64,000 nt of DNA from an uncultured Prevotellaceae bacterium (GCA_902769705.1 CACXPX010000004.1:104376-168375); one strand, 5' to 3'. Positions 34,997-43,560 are shown, counted from the stretch's first letter. Notes: generated by a model from the letters alone, not told the origin. Program-made: numbers and translations.

Positions 34997-36514
34997 TTAC
35001 TGGTGTTGGTCGCGCAACAAATCGTTGACGGTCTTCACGGGGTTGAATGTGCTGAGTGGAACTTCCACGAAGACGGTGTTCCAATCGCTCATGGCTCCGT
35101 TCCAGAGTCCGGGCAATTCGAGCGCCTTCAACTCGCGTCCGTTCTTGCTCTTCGAACTGATGAATCCTGTAGTAACGTCCACGAAGTCGGGCAGATTGAA
35201 AGGCTTTCCCTGATAATCCTTGATAGCACACACGAGGTCAACGGGATTGAAATGAGTACCCTCGGTGAACATCCGCATATATTCCTCATTCGACTTGTCG
35301 ATTTGCGAACTCTCAAGAATCTGAAGCGAAACCGTTCCGTCTTGGTTGTAAGTGAGGAACGGACCACCACCAGGCTCGCCCACATTCTTCACCACTCCGC
35401 ACACACGCATCGGACGGTTGAGTTTCTTGCGCAGATAAATAACAAGTTCGGCATCTTCCAATTCCTTGATGTCAAAACGACGGCAGCAAAGGTCGCGCTG
35501 AACGAAGCGGATGATTTCCTCGAGTTGCTCGTGGCTGTACTTGCCGGTATCGAGAAGACGTAGATATTCGAAAGCCTTTTGTTGCAATTGAACGAGAATG
35601 CCGGCAAGCAGTTGCTTGTAGACCACGGTGTCTTCCTTCAAGCGGTCGGGCACCACGTTGTCGATGTTCTTGATGAACACCACATCGGCGTCAATCTCGT
35701 TGAGGTTCTGGATGAGCGCTCCATGCCCACCCGGACGGAAGAGCAGCGAGCCGTCGTCGTTGCGGAACGGCGTATTGTCGGGATTGGCGGCGATGGTGTC
35801 TGTGCTGGGTTTCTGCTCGGAGAAGCTGATATTGTATTTCACTCCGAACTTCTTTGCATAGAAGTCGGCTTTCTCGGCAACTTTCTGCTTGAAGAGTTCC
35901 AGATGGTCGTGGCTGACGGTGAAGTGCACGTTAGCTTCGCCGTTCGAGTTGGCATAGAGAGCGGCTTCCACCAGATGTTCCTCCATCGGAGTGCGCGGTC
36001 CTTCTTCATAGTTGTGGAAGAGCAGCAAGCCCTTGGGCAGTTGTCCGTAGTTCAAGCCCTCTTTCGAGAGCATTTGGCGGGCGATCGCCTTATAGTTGCC
36101 CTCGTCCATCAGTTCGCGAATTTTCTTGCCCTCGTTGTCTTTGCACTTCTGGCACAGAGCCTCGCGGAAGGCGAACTGCTTGATGTGGTCGAAGAAATAC
36201 TTCTCGAAGTCGGTTGTTGGGGCATCATAGGGAGCGTCAACAAAGGCAAACATGTCTTTGAACATGCGGCTGGCGGCACCACTGGCAGGCACGAACTTCA
36301 CAATCTTGTGGCCTTCCTGCTTGTATTGGTTCCACACTTCGATGCATTTCGCACGCTCCTCTTCTGTTGGAGCCTCTATGCCCTTGCCTATGGCGGCAGC
36401 GGCTTCCAACTTCAAAAACGGAAAGCCCGTCTTGAATTGCCCCAACTGATGGTTCACTTGCTCCTCCGTGATTCCACGGGCAGCAATTTGCTTTAAGTCC
36501 TGTTCTGATAACAT
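34997..36514 (-). CDS. DUF4301 family protein
   Basis: The 505-residue protein matches the DUF4301 family typical of Bacteroidota: VKFVPASGAASRMFKDMFAF near residue 75, LLFHNYEEGPRTPMEEHLVE near 185, and LFRPGGHGALIQNLNEIDAD near 265. The glycine-rich segments and HGAL resemble sugar-nucleotidyltransferase folds, but no activity has been assigned that I know of. No signal peptide is seen, so it is probably cytoplasmic. It is a single gene with its own promoter and terminator. Confidence 0.88.
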   Translation of the reverse strand: MLSEQDLKQIAARGITEEQVNHQLGQFKTGFPFLKLEAAAAIGKGIEAPTEEERAKCIEVWNQYKQEGHKIVKFVPASGAASRMFKDMFAFVDAPYDAPTTDFEKYFFDHIKQFAFREALCQKCKDNEGKKIRELMDEGNYKAIARQMLSKEGLNYGQLPKGLLLFHNYEEGPRTPMEEHLVEAALYANSNGEANVHFTVSHDHLELFKQKVAEKADFYAKKFGVKYNISFSEQKPSTDTIAANPDNTPFRNDDGSLLFRPGGHGALIQNLNEIDADVVFIKNIDNVVPDRLKEDTVVYKQLLAGILVQLQQKAFEYLRLLDTGKYSHEQLEEIIRFVQRDLCCRRFDIKELEDAELVIYLRKKLNRPMRVCGVVKNVGEPGGGPFLTYNQDGTVSLQILESSQIDKSNEEYMRMFTEGTHFNPVDLVCAIKDYQGKPFNLPDFVDVTTGFISSKSKNGRELKALELPGLWNGAMSDWNTVFVEVPLSTFNPVKTVNDLLRDQHQ

Positions 36515-36545
36515 AACGATATTAGGTTTTAGAGTTTAAGTTCGG

Positions 36546-36583
36546 CAAAACTACCACATGATTGGTAATTATTTGCAAAAATA
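36546..36583 (-). promoter_or_regulatory. Candidate promoters of the DUF4301 gene
   Basis: Two minus-strand -7 candidates are present: TAGTTTTG (36553-36546) and TATTTTTG (36583-36576). The second overlaps TTTG (36579-36576), which can act as the -33 element for the first with a 22-bp spacer. Which one is used cannot be told. Confidence 0.5.
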
Positions 36584-36626
36584 CAAAAAATATCCCATCA
36601 TCAAGCGTTCGTGTCCCTTTTTTTTT

Positions 36627-36634
36627 TAACTTTG
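36627..36634 (+). promoter_or_regulatory. -7 element in front of the RelA-type gene
   Basis: TAACTTTG at 36627-36634 matches the -7 element. It ends 1 bp before the ATG at 36636, so a transcript from it would start at or after that codon. This argues for translation from the ATG at 36657. The -33 element is weak. Confidence 0.55.
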
Positions 36635-36656
36635 CATGAAAATGACACAGACCTAT

Positions 36657-38867
36657 ATGGAAAACAATATATTGTTCACTCCTGCCGAACGCAAAGAAAC
36701 CCTGACTCTGCTCGAGGATATCAGGAAAGCTCTGGGCACAACGGTTGAGGAAGACGACGAGCGGAACATCAAGAAATATATCCGCAAGGCTGCCGAAGAC
36801 GGCAACCTGCAACGCGACGTGTTCGGTCTGCATCCCGTGCTTCATGCGTTCCAGACGGCAAAAATCGCCATCGACGAGGTTGGGCTCAGGCGCGATAGTG
36901 TCGTAGCCATTTTGCTCTACACCAGTACTACCGGCGCCAGTATCAACATCGAGGAAATCGCACGCACGTTTGGTGAGGCTGTCGCACGCATCATCAACGG
37001 ACTTGTGCGCATTCAAGACCTCTACAAGAAAAACCCCGTCATCGAGAGCGAAAACTTCCGCAACCTTTTGCTTTCGTTCGCCGAAGACATGCGCGTGATT
37101 CTCATCATGATTGCCGACCGCGTGAACCTCATGCGCCAGATTCGCGACACCGAGAACTTGGAGGCCAAGAAACAGGTGAGCGAAGAAGCGTCTTACCTCT
37201 ATGCCCCACTCGCCCACAAACTGGGCCTATACAAGTTGAAGAGCGAGCTGGAAGACCTCAGCGTGAAGTATCTGGAACACGACGCATACTACCTCATCAA
37301 GGAGAAACTGAACGCCACCAAGCAAGCACGCGACGCCTATATCGAACGCTTCATCCAACCTGTCAAGGAACGTCTTGAAGAAGCCGGATTGAAGTTCCAC
37401 ATGAAAGGACGCACCAAGTCCATCCACTCTATCTGGCAGAAGATGAAGAAGCAGCATTGCGGTTTCGAAGGCATCTACGACCTCTTCGCCATCCGCATCA
37501 TCATCGATGCTCCCGAAGAGAAGGAGAAGATGCAATGCTGGCAGGCATTCTCCATCATCACCGACATGTACCAACCCAACCCGAAACGCTTGCGCGACTG
37601 GCTCTCCGTTCCCAAGTCGAACGGATACGAGAGTCTGCACATCACCGTCTTAGGGCCTGAAAACAAGTGGGTGGAAGTGCAAATACGCACCGAACGAATG
37701 GATGATATTGCCGAGCGCGGACTTGCCGCACATTGGCGCTACAAGGGCGTGAAAGGCGAGACGGGCGTCGACGAATGGCTCAATAACATCCGAACCGCCC
37801 TGGAAGCTGGTGACGACTCACAACTGATTGACCAGTTCAAGATGGACCTCTATGAAGACGAAGTGTTTGTCTTCACCCCAAAGGGCGACCTGTTCAAGTT
37901 CCCCAAAGGTGCCACCGTGCTCGACTTCGCCTACTACATCCACTCTGGTGTGGGTAGCGCGTGTGTTGGTGGTCGCATCAACGGAAAAGCGGTTTCCATC
38001 CGGCAGAAACTCCACTCAGGAGATACTGTTGAAATCATTACCCAAAGCAACCAGAAGCCACGCTCCGAATGGCTGAACATCGTGAAGACTTCAAGAGCGA
38101 AAGCCAAGATTCGCCTGGCCTTGAAAGAGACGCAGCAGAAAGACGGGCTCATGGCCAAGGAGATGTTGGAGCGTAAGTTCAAGAACAAGAAAATCGAGCC
38201 CAACGAAGGAATCCTGGCGCACACCATCAAGAAGCTGGGCTTCAAACTTACGTCCGACTTCTACAAGCAACTGGCCGAAGAGAAACTCGATGTCAACACA
38301 GTCATCGAAAAATACATCGAAGTGCGCGACTACGACCTCAACCTCAACGCCCCAGCCCCCACACGAAGCGCAGAGGAATTCAACTTCGAGAACCCGGAAG
38401 AGAAAATAGAACGGGCAAACGACGATGTGCTGGTCATCGACAACTCGCTTAAAGGTGTCGACTACACGCTCGCCAAATGCTGCCACCCTATCTATGGAGA
38501 CCCCATCTTCGGATTCGTTACCGTCAGCGGAGGAATCAAGATTCACCGAATGAACTGCCCCAACGCCAAAAACATGCGAGAACGTACAGGCTACCGCATC
38601 GTCAAAGCCAGATGGAGCGGAAAAGGCTCTTCGCAATACAGCATCACCCTTCGCATCATCGGCAACGACGACATCGGCATCGTGAACAACATCACCAGCA
38701 TCATCTCCAAGGAAGAGAAAATCATGATGCGCTCCATCAACATCGACTCCAACGACGGACTCTTCAACGGCTACCTGACCGTTATGGTGGAAGACACCTC
38801 GCGCATGGAGGCTCTCATCAAGAAACTCCGCACCGTGAAAGGTGTGAAACAAGTGACAAGAACATAA
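36657..38867 (+). CDS. RelA/SpoT family (p)ppGpp synthetase with degenerate hydrolase centre
   Basis: This is a long RSH enzyme for the stringent-response alarmone. From the ATG at 36657 it has 736 residues; the frame is open to 36636 but the promoter overlaps that start. In the N-terminal hydrolase domain the HD and ED motifs are lost: AILLYTSTTGAS stands where active enzymes have an HDxxED-type segment. The synthetase domain is intact (YDLFAIRI, RLRDWLSVPKSNGYESLH near residue 310, VEVQIRTERMDDIAERG). TGS (about 400-460), a zinc-finger region (KCCHPIYGDPIFGF) and ACT (about 665-735) follow. It is thus expected to make but not degrade ppGpp. The RLRD loop is of the basic RxKD type seen in bifunctional enzymes. 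A DUF1460 gene follows by 32 bp. Confidence 0.92.
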   Translation: MENNILFTPAERKETLTLLEDIRKALGTTVEEDDERNIKKYIRKAAEDGNLQRDVFGLHPVLHAFQTAKIAIDEVGLRRDSVVAILLYTSTTGASINIEEIARTFGEAVARIINGLVRIQDLYKKNPVIESENFRNLLLSFAEDMRVILIMIADRVNLMRQIRDTENLEAKKQVSEEASYLYAPLAHKLGLYKLKSELEDLSVKYLEHDAYYLIKEKLNATKQARDAYIERFIQPVKERLEEAGLKFHMKGRTKSIHSIWQKMKKQHCGFEGIYDLFAIRIIIDAPEEKEKMQCWQAFSIITDMYQPNPKRLRDWLSVPKSNGYESLHITVLGPENKWVEVQIRTERMDDIAERGLAAHWRYKGVKGETGVDEWLNNIRTALEAGDDSQLIDQFKMDLYEDEVFVFTPKGDLFKFPKGATVLDFAYYIHSGVGSACVGGRINGKAVSIRQKLHSGDTVEIITQSNQKPRSEWLNIVKTSRAKAKIRLALKETQQKDGLMAKEMLERKFKNKKIEPNEGILAHTIKKLGFKLTSDFYKQLAEEKLDVNTVIEKYIEVRDYDLNLNAPAPTRSAEEFNFENPEEKIERANDDVLVIDNSLKGVDYTLAKCCHPIYGDPIFGFVTVSGGIKIHRMNCPNAKNMRERTGYRIVKARWSGKGSSQYSITLRIIGNDDIGIVNNITSIISKEEKIMMRSINIDSNDGLFNGYLTVMVEDTSRMEALIKKLRTVKGVKQVTRT

Positions 38868-38899
38868 ACATGCATCTGCATCAAAACAACAACAAGCAC

Positions 38900-39772
38900 A
38901 TGAAACTATTCCGCATTATATTCATAGCAACACTCCTCATCTGCTACCATCTGCCGCTTTCCGCACAACTCACAGGAACCGAGTCATACTCGAAACGCGA
39001 TAGCGCAAAAGTGGTGGAACTGCTGGAAACAGCCAAGCAACTGAAACCCAGCGACAATCTAGTGATTCACTTCGCACGCCAACTGCTCGACATACCCTAC
39101 GTAGCCAAAACCTTGGAGAAATACCCTAAGGAAAGGCTCATCGTCAACCTCACGCAACTCGATTGCACCACCTATGTAGAGAATGTGATGGCGCTGACAC
39201 TTTGCACCAAGAACAAAAAGACGACCTTCGCCGATTTCTGCCGCTATTTGCGCCTCCTGCGCTACCGCAACGGAGATGTTTCCTACGTGAAGCGCCTCCA
39301 CTATTTCACCGAATGGATTGAAGACAACACCCACATGGGGTTTGTCAAAGAAGTGAGCAAACCTAATCCGCCATTCACACAATCGCAGAAATTGGAAATC
39401 AACTACATGAGCACGCATGTCGGCCAATATCCCATGTTGGTGAAGAACCCCGAATGGGTGAAAGACATCGCAAAGATGGAAAACGAACTCAACGGACGCG
39501 AATATGCCTACATCCCCAAAGGGGAAATCAGCAATACCGAACTCTTTTGGGACACCATTCACGACGGCGACATCATCGCCATCACCACCAACAAGAAAGG
39601 ACTCGACATCTCACACATTGGATTTGCCATTTGGGGAGTCGGCGGATTGCATATGCTCAACGCCTCGCAAGTGCGCCACAAGGTTGTTGAAGAACCCATG
39701 CTCCTCTTCGAATACATGCAGAAACATCCATCGCAAACAGGCATTAGAATTATTCGGCCTTTAGTCGAATAA
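38900..39772 (+). CDS. DUF1460 family exported amidase-like protein
   Basis: From the ATG at 38900 the 290-residue product has a signal peptide (MKLFRIIFIATLLICYHLPL, then SAQ). An ATG at 38870 would add ten residues rich in His and Asn before it. The body matches DUF1460, an NlpC/P60-like fold. The likely catalytic Cys is in TQLDCTTYVENVMAL and the His in LDISHIGFAIWGVGG. The family is thought to cut peptide stems of peptidoglycan as an N-acetylmuramoyl-L-alanine amidase. It is 32 bp downstream of the RelA-type gene and probably co-transcribed. Confidence 0.88.
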   Translation: MKLFRIIFIATLLICYHLPLSAQLTGTESYSKRDSAKVVELLETAKQLKPSDNLVIHFARQLLDIPYVAKTLEKYPKERLIVNLTQLDCTTYVENVMALTLCTKNKKTTFADFCRYLRLLRYRNGDVSYVKRLHYFTEWIEDNTHMGFVKEVSKPNPPFTQSQKLEINYMSTHVGQYPMLVKNPEWVKDIAKMENELNGREYAYIPKGEISNTELFWDTIHDGDIIAITTNKKGLDISHIGFAIWGVGGLHMLNASQVRHKVVEEPMLLFEYMQKHPSQTGIRIIRPLVE

Positions 39773-39839
39773 TTGCAATCATTACTTGTATTACATCAAT
39801 CTATGTAATGATAAAGCAGTTGGCACAAACGGCCATATA

Positions 39840-39949
39840 CTCATTAGTGGCTAATGAGCTTGTCATTAGGGGCTTTTGACCGTGTCATTAGGGGCTAATG
39901 AGGACGTCATTAGTGGCTAATGAGTTTGTCATTAGGGGCCTTTCATCTT
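39840..39949. repeat. 22-bp repeat array, family A, five units, best palindromes
   Basis: Units start at 39840, 39862, 39884, 39906 and 39928. The first is a perfect 8-3-8 palindrome, CTCATTAG-TGG-CTAATGAG, followed by CTT. The others keep GTCATTAG in the left arm while the right arm varies. TGA occurs at the same unit position in units 1-4 and TCA in all five, so stops fall in all three frames on each strand. The array fills the gap between the convergent DUF1460 and DUF4421 genes; a sixth, eroded unit may run to 39971. Confidence 0.88.
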
Positions 39950-39972
39950 GGCATCTGTATCGTCTCACTTCT

Positions 39973-41121
39973 TTACCTATTCCCGAAGTTGATGCCCACA
40001 TAGATGTTCAGGTTGCCAAAAGTGCTATTCGTGGAGAATTGGCTCTTCTTATAATTATAGGTATGGAATATGGCACTCGTACCCGCATACCAGCGTCCGT
40101 TGTTCCACACCACTCCAAAACGTCCCACACCGTCAAGGTTGAGATTGCGGAAAGAGAAGTCGCGAAACAAGGAAGTCTCCCGACGCAAGTCACCAGTAGC
40201 TTGCTTGTAAGCAACAGCCACCGACAACGAAGCGGCAAAAAGCCATTGTGGGGCAAACACCCAGTTGTAGCCATAGCCTCCCGAAAGAGAAAAGTCGGTA
40301 TAGTGCACATTCGCTCCATGAAGGGTACTGTCTTCCAAATGAATCCCCTCAACCTCGCTCCCCAAACGCTCTTTCACCAATTCGCCCAATCGGTCGGCAT
40401 CTATTTTAAGATTGTGTCTCATATAGCCGAAGCCCGCCAACGGAGAACCTTGGCTGATGAGTTGACGCGTGCTTTGGCTGAATGCTGCCGGATAAGAGAA
40501 TCGCTTGTGGTTCACGATATAATAGATGTTGAAACCTTGAACCTTTGATTTCAACCCGTCGAAACTCACGTTCTTCATCGAGCGCGTGTCAATTCCCTCT
40601 CCAAGCGTCATGCTACGCACCCGATAGTCGTTTCCCGAGTTGCGGAAGAAGATGTCGAAACCTATCTGGTTGCTGTAAAGACTGAAGTCAAAGCCTTGCT
40701 TGTTATGACCATCGCCCAAATGAGTGAAGTCTATCGTATAACCCAACACCAGCCAACGCCAACCCACATAGGGTCCCACCTTGAAACTCGGCTTCGGGGC
40801 AAACACCACTTCCTCCCCATTCTTGTTGCTGAGCGTATACGACTCGATGGTGTTCGTGTTCTGAAGCATCACGGTGTAGTTGTATTGTTGGGGCTCAATA
40901 TAGCGTTTGTCCACGCGGCTGAAGTCCTTTATCACTTCATAGATTTTCTCCCATTTCTCTTTCCAAACATTATTCTTCGGCGTCTCAGTCGTAGGTTGCT
41001 CGTTCACGGCTTCCATCTGCTTCACCTCACTCCGCAAATCCAACGAGTCTTCCACCTGACAGAAACCTGCCAGCGACATCATCGAGAACAATATGGAAAA
41101 AAACAACCTACGAATCAACAC
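39973..41121 (-). CDS. DUF4421 outer-membrane protein
   Basis: The 382-residue product has a signal peptide (MLIRRLFFSILFSMMSLAGF) read from a GTG at 41121; TTG at 41118 is an alternative. The C-terminal 300 residues look like a beta-barrel: alternating aromatic strands (FKVGPYVGWRWLVLGYTIDF, GFDFSLYSNQIGFDIFF) and a final strand NLNIYVGINFGNR. This matches DUF4421, found in Bacteroidota outer membranes. No activity is known to me. It is 82 bp downstream of the oxidoreductase gene on the same strand. Confidence 0.85.
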   Translation of the reverse strand: MLIRRLFFSILFSMMSLAGFCQVEDSLDLRSEVKQMEAVNEQPTTETPKNNVWKEKWEKIYEVIKDFSRVDKRYIEPQQYNYTVMLQNTNTIESYTLSNKNGEEVVFAPKPSFKVGPYVGWRWLVLGYTIDFTHLGDGHNKQGFDFSLYSNQIGFDIFFRNSGNDYRVRSMTLGEGIDTRSMKNVSFDGLKSKVQGFNIYYIVNHKRFSYPAAFSQSTRQLISQGSPLAGFGYMRHNLKIDADRLGELVKERLGSEVEGIHLEDSTLHGANVHYTDFSLSGGYGYNWVFAPQWLFAASLSVAVAYKQATGDLRRETSLFRDFSFRNLNLDGVGRFGVVWNNGRWYAGTSAIFHTYNYKKSQFSTNSTFGNLNIYVGINFGNR

Positions 41122-41203
41122 AACTACTCAGATTCCTCCAATCAGAATTTATCTTCCTTTTTTAATCTTTAATCTTTCATTTTTCATTTACCGTGTAACG
41201 CGT

Positions 41204-42184
41204 TCAGAACTTGCCCAGAACCCGGTCGAGCACCCAATTGACGGGCGTTGCACTCACACTATTGCACGTACAAACGCCAAAGCCTTGAAGGTTTTCTATA
41301 ACCGAACGAATCAACGGCAGCTGCACATAGGGAGGATTCTCCACCACGATGCTCTCCCTACCCTCGCTTGTCACCAGCTCAATAGGCTTGTAGTCGAACA
41401 CCGAGAACGAAATCATACCCTTCTCGCCCACCACTTCTATGCGGTCTTCTGTGGCACTCTGATGCCCCACAAAGCACCAAGAGCCACTTCCCACCAATCC
41501 GTTCTCGAATCGGAAGCAAGCGCTCACCGTGTCCTCCGCATCATACAGATGGGCGCGGTTCGTGCAATAGCCGTGAGCTTTCACAATCACACCGAAGAAC
41601 TCTTGAAGCAAATCCAGCTGATGGGGCGCCAAATCGTAGAAATACCCACCACCCGAAATCTCGGGACGCAGACGCCAAGGAAGGTCATCACGATGATAAT
41701 CCACTTCGCGAGGAGGCACCGAAAACCTCACTTGCACATTCGTCACATTGCCAATCCGCCCCTCTTCCAATATCTGCTTTACACGTTGGAAATAGGGCAG
41801 ATAGCGCCGGTAATAAGCCACATAGCACGGAACGCCCGTCTCCACGCTCACACGGTTCACTCGGGCACAATCCTCATAACTCGAAGCCAACGGTTTCTCC
41901 ACATACACAGGCTTGCCCGCCCGCATCGCCATAATGGCGTATGTGGCGTGGCTGCTCGGAGGAGTGGCCACATAGATGGCGTTCACATCGGGGTCGTCTA
42001 TCAGCCGTTGCGCATCGGTGTACCATTTCTTCACACCGTGACGCTCAGCATAACTACGGACACGCCGCTCCGTACGGCACATCACCGCCTCTATATGCGA
42101 GCCCTCAACCTCGTTGAAGGCAGGTCCCGATTTCAATTCCGTCACTTCACCACAACCGATGAAGCCCCAACTGATCAGTTTCAT
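41204..42184 (-). CDS. Gfo/Idh/MocA family NAD(P)-dependent oxidoreductase
   Basis: The 326-residue protein has an N-terminal Rossmann fold (SWGFIGCGEVTELKSGPAF) and the family signature YVEKPLASSYEDC near residue 95, where the Lys of EKP is the usual catalytic lysine. The C-terminal alpha/beta domain carries GGYFYDLAPHQLDLLQEFF. Members act on sugars, inositols or related substrates; the substrate is not evident here. No signal peptide is seen. It has a good promoter at 42212-42243. Confidence 0.92.
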   Translation of the reverse strand: MKLISWGFIGCGEVTELKSGPAFNEVEGSHIEAVMCRTERRVRSYAERHGVKKWYTDAQRLIDDPDVNAIYVATPPSSHATYAIMAMRAGKPVYVEKPLASSYEDCARVNRVSVETGVPCYVAYYRRYLPYFQRVKQILEEGRIGNVTNVQVRFSVPPREVDYHRDDLPWRLRPEISGGGYFYDLAPHQLDLLQEFFGVIVKAHGYCTNRAHLYDAEDTVSACFRFENGLVGSGSWCFVGHQSATEDRIEVVGEKGMISFSVFDYKPIELVTSEGRESIVVENPPYVQLPLIRSVIENLQGFGVCTCNSVSATPVNWVLDRVLGKF

Positions 42185-42211
42185 TCTTCGTCCGTTATTT
42201 CAATTCTAATG

Positions 42212-42243
42212 CAAAAGTACAAAAACTCGACACAACCACCAAC
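42212..42243 (-). promoter_or_regulatory. Promoter of the Gfo/Idh/MocA oxidoreductase gene
   Basis: Minus-strand TACTTTTG (42219-42212) with GTTG (42243-42240) 20 bp upstream. The leader to the ATG at 42184 is about 20-25 bases. Confidence 0.7.
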
Positions 42244-42297
42244 ACCCCGCGTCTTTTTTTATCTTTTTTAGTGCAATCTTATGCCCTCAGTTCAAGC

Positions 42298-42363
42298 AGT
42301 ACATGCCATATGTACCATCAGTACAAGCCACATGTACTAGCAGTACAAGCCGCTTGTACTAAC
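42298..42363. repeat. 22-bp repeat array, family C, three units
   Basis: Three units start at 42298, 42320 and 42342. The last is a perfect 8-3-8 palindrome, AGTACAAG-CCG-CTTGTACT, followed by AAC; the first is nearly so, with AGTACATG. Eroded units may flank it on both sides. Period and unit plan are those of families A and B but the sequence is different. This array is in a divergent spacer, between the oxidoreductase promoter and the DMP19-gene promoter. A separate 9-10 bp inverted repeat (ACATGAAAC near 42362, GTTTCATGT near 42413) overlaps its end. Confidence 0.8.
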
Positions 42364-42487
42364 ATGAAACTCATGCTCTTCAAACGTCTTTGGGGATATT
42401 TGGCAACACAAGGTTTCATGTGATGGAGCCGAAAACCGATATGAATACCTATAATTATAATGTATGAGCAAAAACACTCGCTAACTT

Positions 42488-42518
42488 TTTGCCATGTGGG
42501 CGGATTTTTGTAACTTTG
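42488..42518 (+). promoter_or_regulatory. Consensus promoter of the DMP19-smpB-metH operon
   Basis: TTTG (42488-42491), a 19-bp spacer and TAACTTTG (42511-42518) match both elements. An unusual AGGAGG Shine-Dalgarno-like sequence lies near 42548, about 8 bases before the ATG at 42561. Confidence 0.85.
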
Positions 42519-42560
42519 CCACGATATTGACTTTCGAAACCAAACAAGGAGGAGAACAAC

Positions 42561-43070
42561 ATGAAAGAAGTGACCGTGAGCGACAGCACATTGCGCCAAG
42601 CAGCGCAAGAAGGAATGGATGCGTTTGTCGACGTATTCGTGAATGCCATTCGTGAAACTATCGGTGGCGAATTGACAGCAGAGACAATGGCCGAGCTTTC
42701 AGCTGACCAAATCACTCTGTTGGCCTATGACATGCTTCGTAGCGAGGTGATGGACGGCGGATTCGTTCAACTCATCCACAACGGATACGGCCCCTTCTTC
42801 TTCCGCAATCCGTTTGACAAGGCTGTTCGTGGTTGGGGAATACCCGACCTTTGCTCCCTCATCCGCAAAGCCCACAAGCTCTACAACCAATATCGCGAAG
42901 AGTTGGAAGCCGACTGCTCAGATGAGGAATTCATGGCCATGTTCGAACGCTATCCCGCTTTTGACGACCTCGACGACACTTTTGTGGAGAACGAAGAGGA
43001 ATGGACAGCCCTCGTAGCCGCATATATCGACGAGCACATCGAAAGCTTTGCAACCATAACAGAGGATTAA
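42561..43070 (+). CDS. DMP19-like protein (DUF4375)
   Basis: The 169-residue acidic protein matches the DUF4375/DMP19 family: LLAYDMLRSEVMDGGFVQLI, YGPFFFRNPFDKAVRGWGI and a helical acidic tail (CSDEEFMAMFERYPAFDDLD). In Neisseria, DMP19 mimics DNA and blocks a regulator; whether this protein does so is unknown. It is the first gene of an operon with smpB (10-bp gap) and metH. An AGGAGG motif before its start is stronger than usual in this phylum, where Shine-Dalgarno sites are rare. Confidence 0.85.
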   Translation: MKEVTVSDSTLRQAAQEGMDAFVDVFVNAIRETIGGELTAETMAELSADQITLLAYDMLRSEVMDGGFVQLIHNGYGPFFFRNPFDKAVRGWGIPDLCSLIRKAHKLYNQYREELEADCSDEEFMAMFERYPAFDDLDDTFVENEEEWTALVAAYIDEHIESFATITED

Positions 43071-43080
43071 GTTTTAAGGA

Positions 43081-43560
43081 ATGAACAAGCAACAACAGGA
43101 GCTCCGAAAGAAGAGCCCTATACAAATAAAAAACAAGAAGGCCGCATTCGAGTATTTCTTCGTTGAGGAATACACGGCTGGCATCGTGCTCACAGGTACG
43201 GAAATCAAGTCCATCCGAGCAGGAAAGGCTTCGCTCGTAGACACCTATTGCTACATCGTGAACGGTGAGATTTGGGTGAAGGGCATGAATATTTCGCCCT
43301 ATTTCTATGGCTCGTATGCCAACCACGAGGCCAAGCGCGAGCGCAAACTGCTGCTCACCAAACGCGAGATTCGCCAACTGCAGGAGGCCGACAAGCAACC
43401 CGGCTATACCATCGTTCCCACATTGGTGTTCATCGATGATAAAGGTCGGGCAAAAGTCGACATTGCCCTTTGTCGCGGTAAGAAGCAATACGACAAGCGC
43501 CAGACGCTGAAAGAGAAAGAAGACCGCAGAGAAATGGACAGAGCCATAAAGCACTACTAA
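43081..43560 (+). CDS. smpB: SsrA-binding protein SmpB
   Basis: SmpB carries tmRNA to stalled ribosomes for trans-translation. The 159-residue protein has the family core ([53 protein letters not shown]) and a basic C-terminal tail ([20 protein letters not shown]). Its stop codon is directly followed by the metH ATG, which points to translational coupling. The ssrA gene itself is not in the window. Confidence 0.96.
   Translation: MNKQQQELRKKSPIQIKNKKAAFEYFFVEEYTAGIVLTGTEIKSIRAGKASLVDTYCYIVNGEIWVKGMNISPYFYGSYANHEAKRERKLLLTKREIRQLQEADKQPGYTIVPTLVFIDDKGRAKVDIALCRGKKQYDKRQTLKEKEDRREMDRAIKHY

Noticed and set aside
38477-38899. Extended N-terminus of the DUF1460 frame overlapping the RelA-type gene
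   Set aside because: The overlapping part is a mirror of the upstream gene; the signal peptide begins at 38900.
39840-39949. CRISPR array
   Set aside because: Units are contiguous 22-bp steps with no spacers of unique sequence and no cas genes; a family of tandem palindromes fits better.
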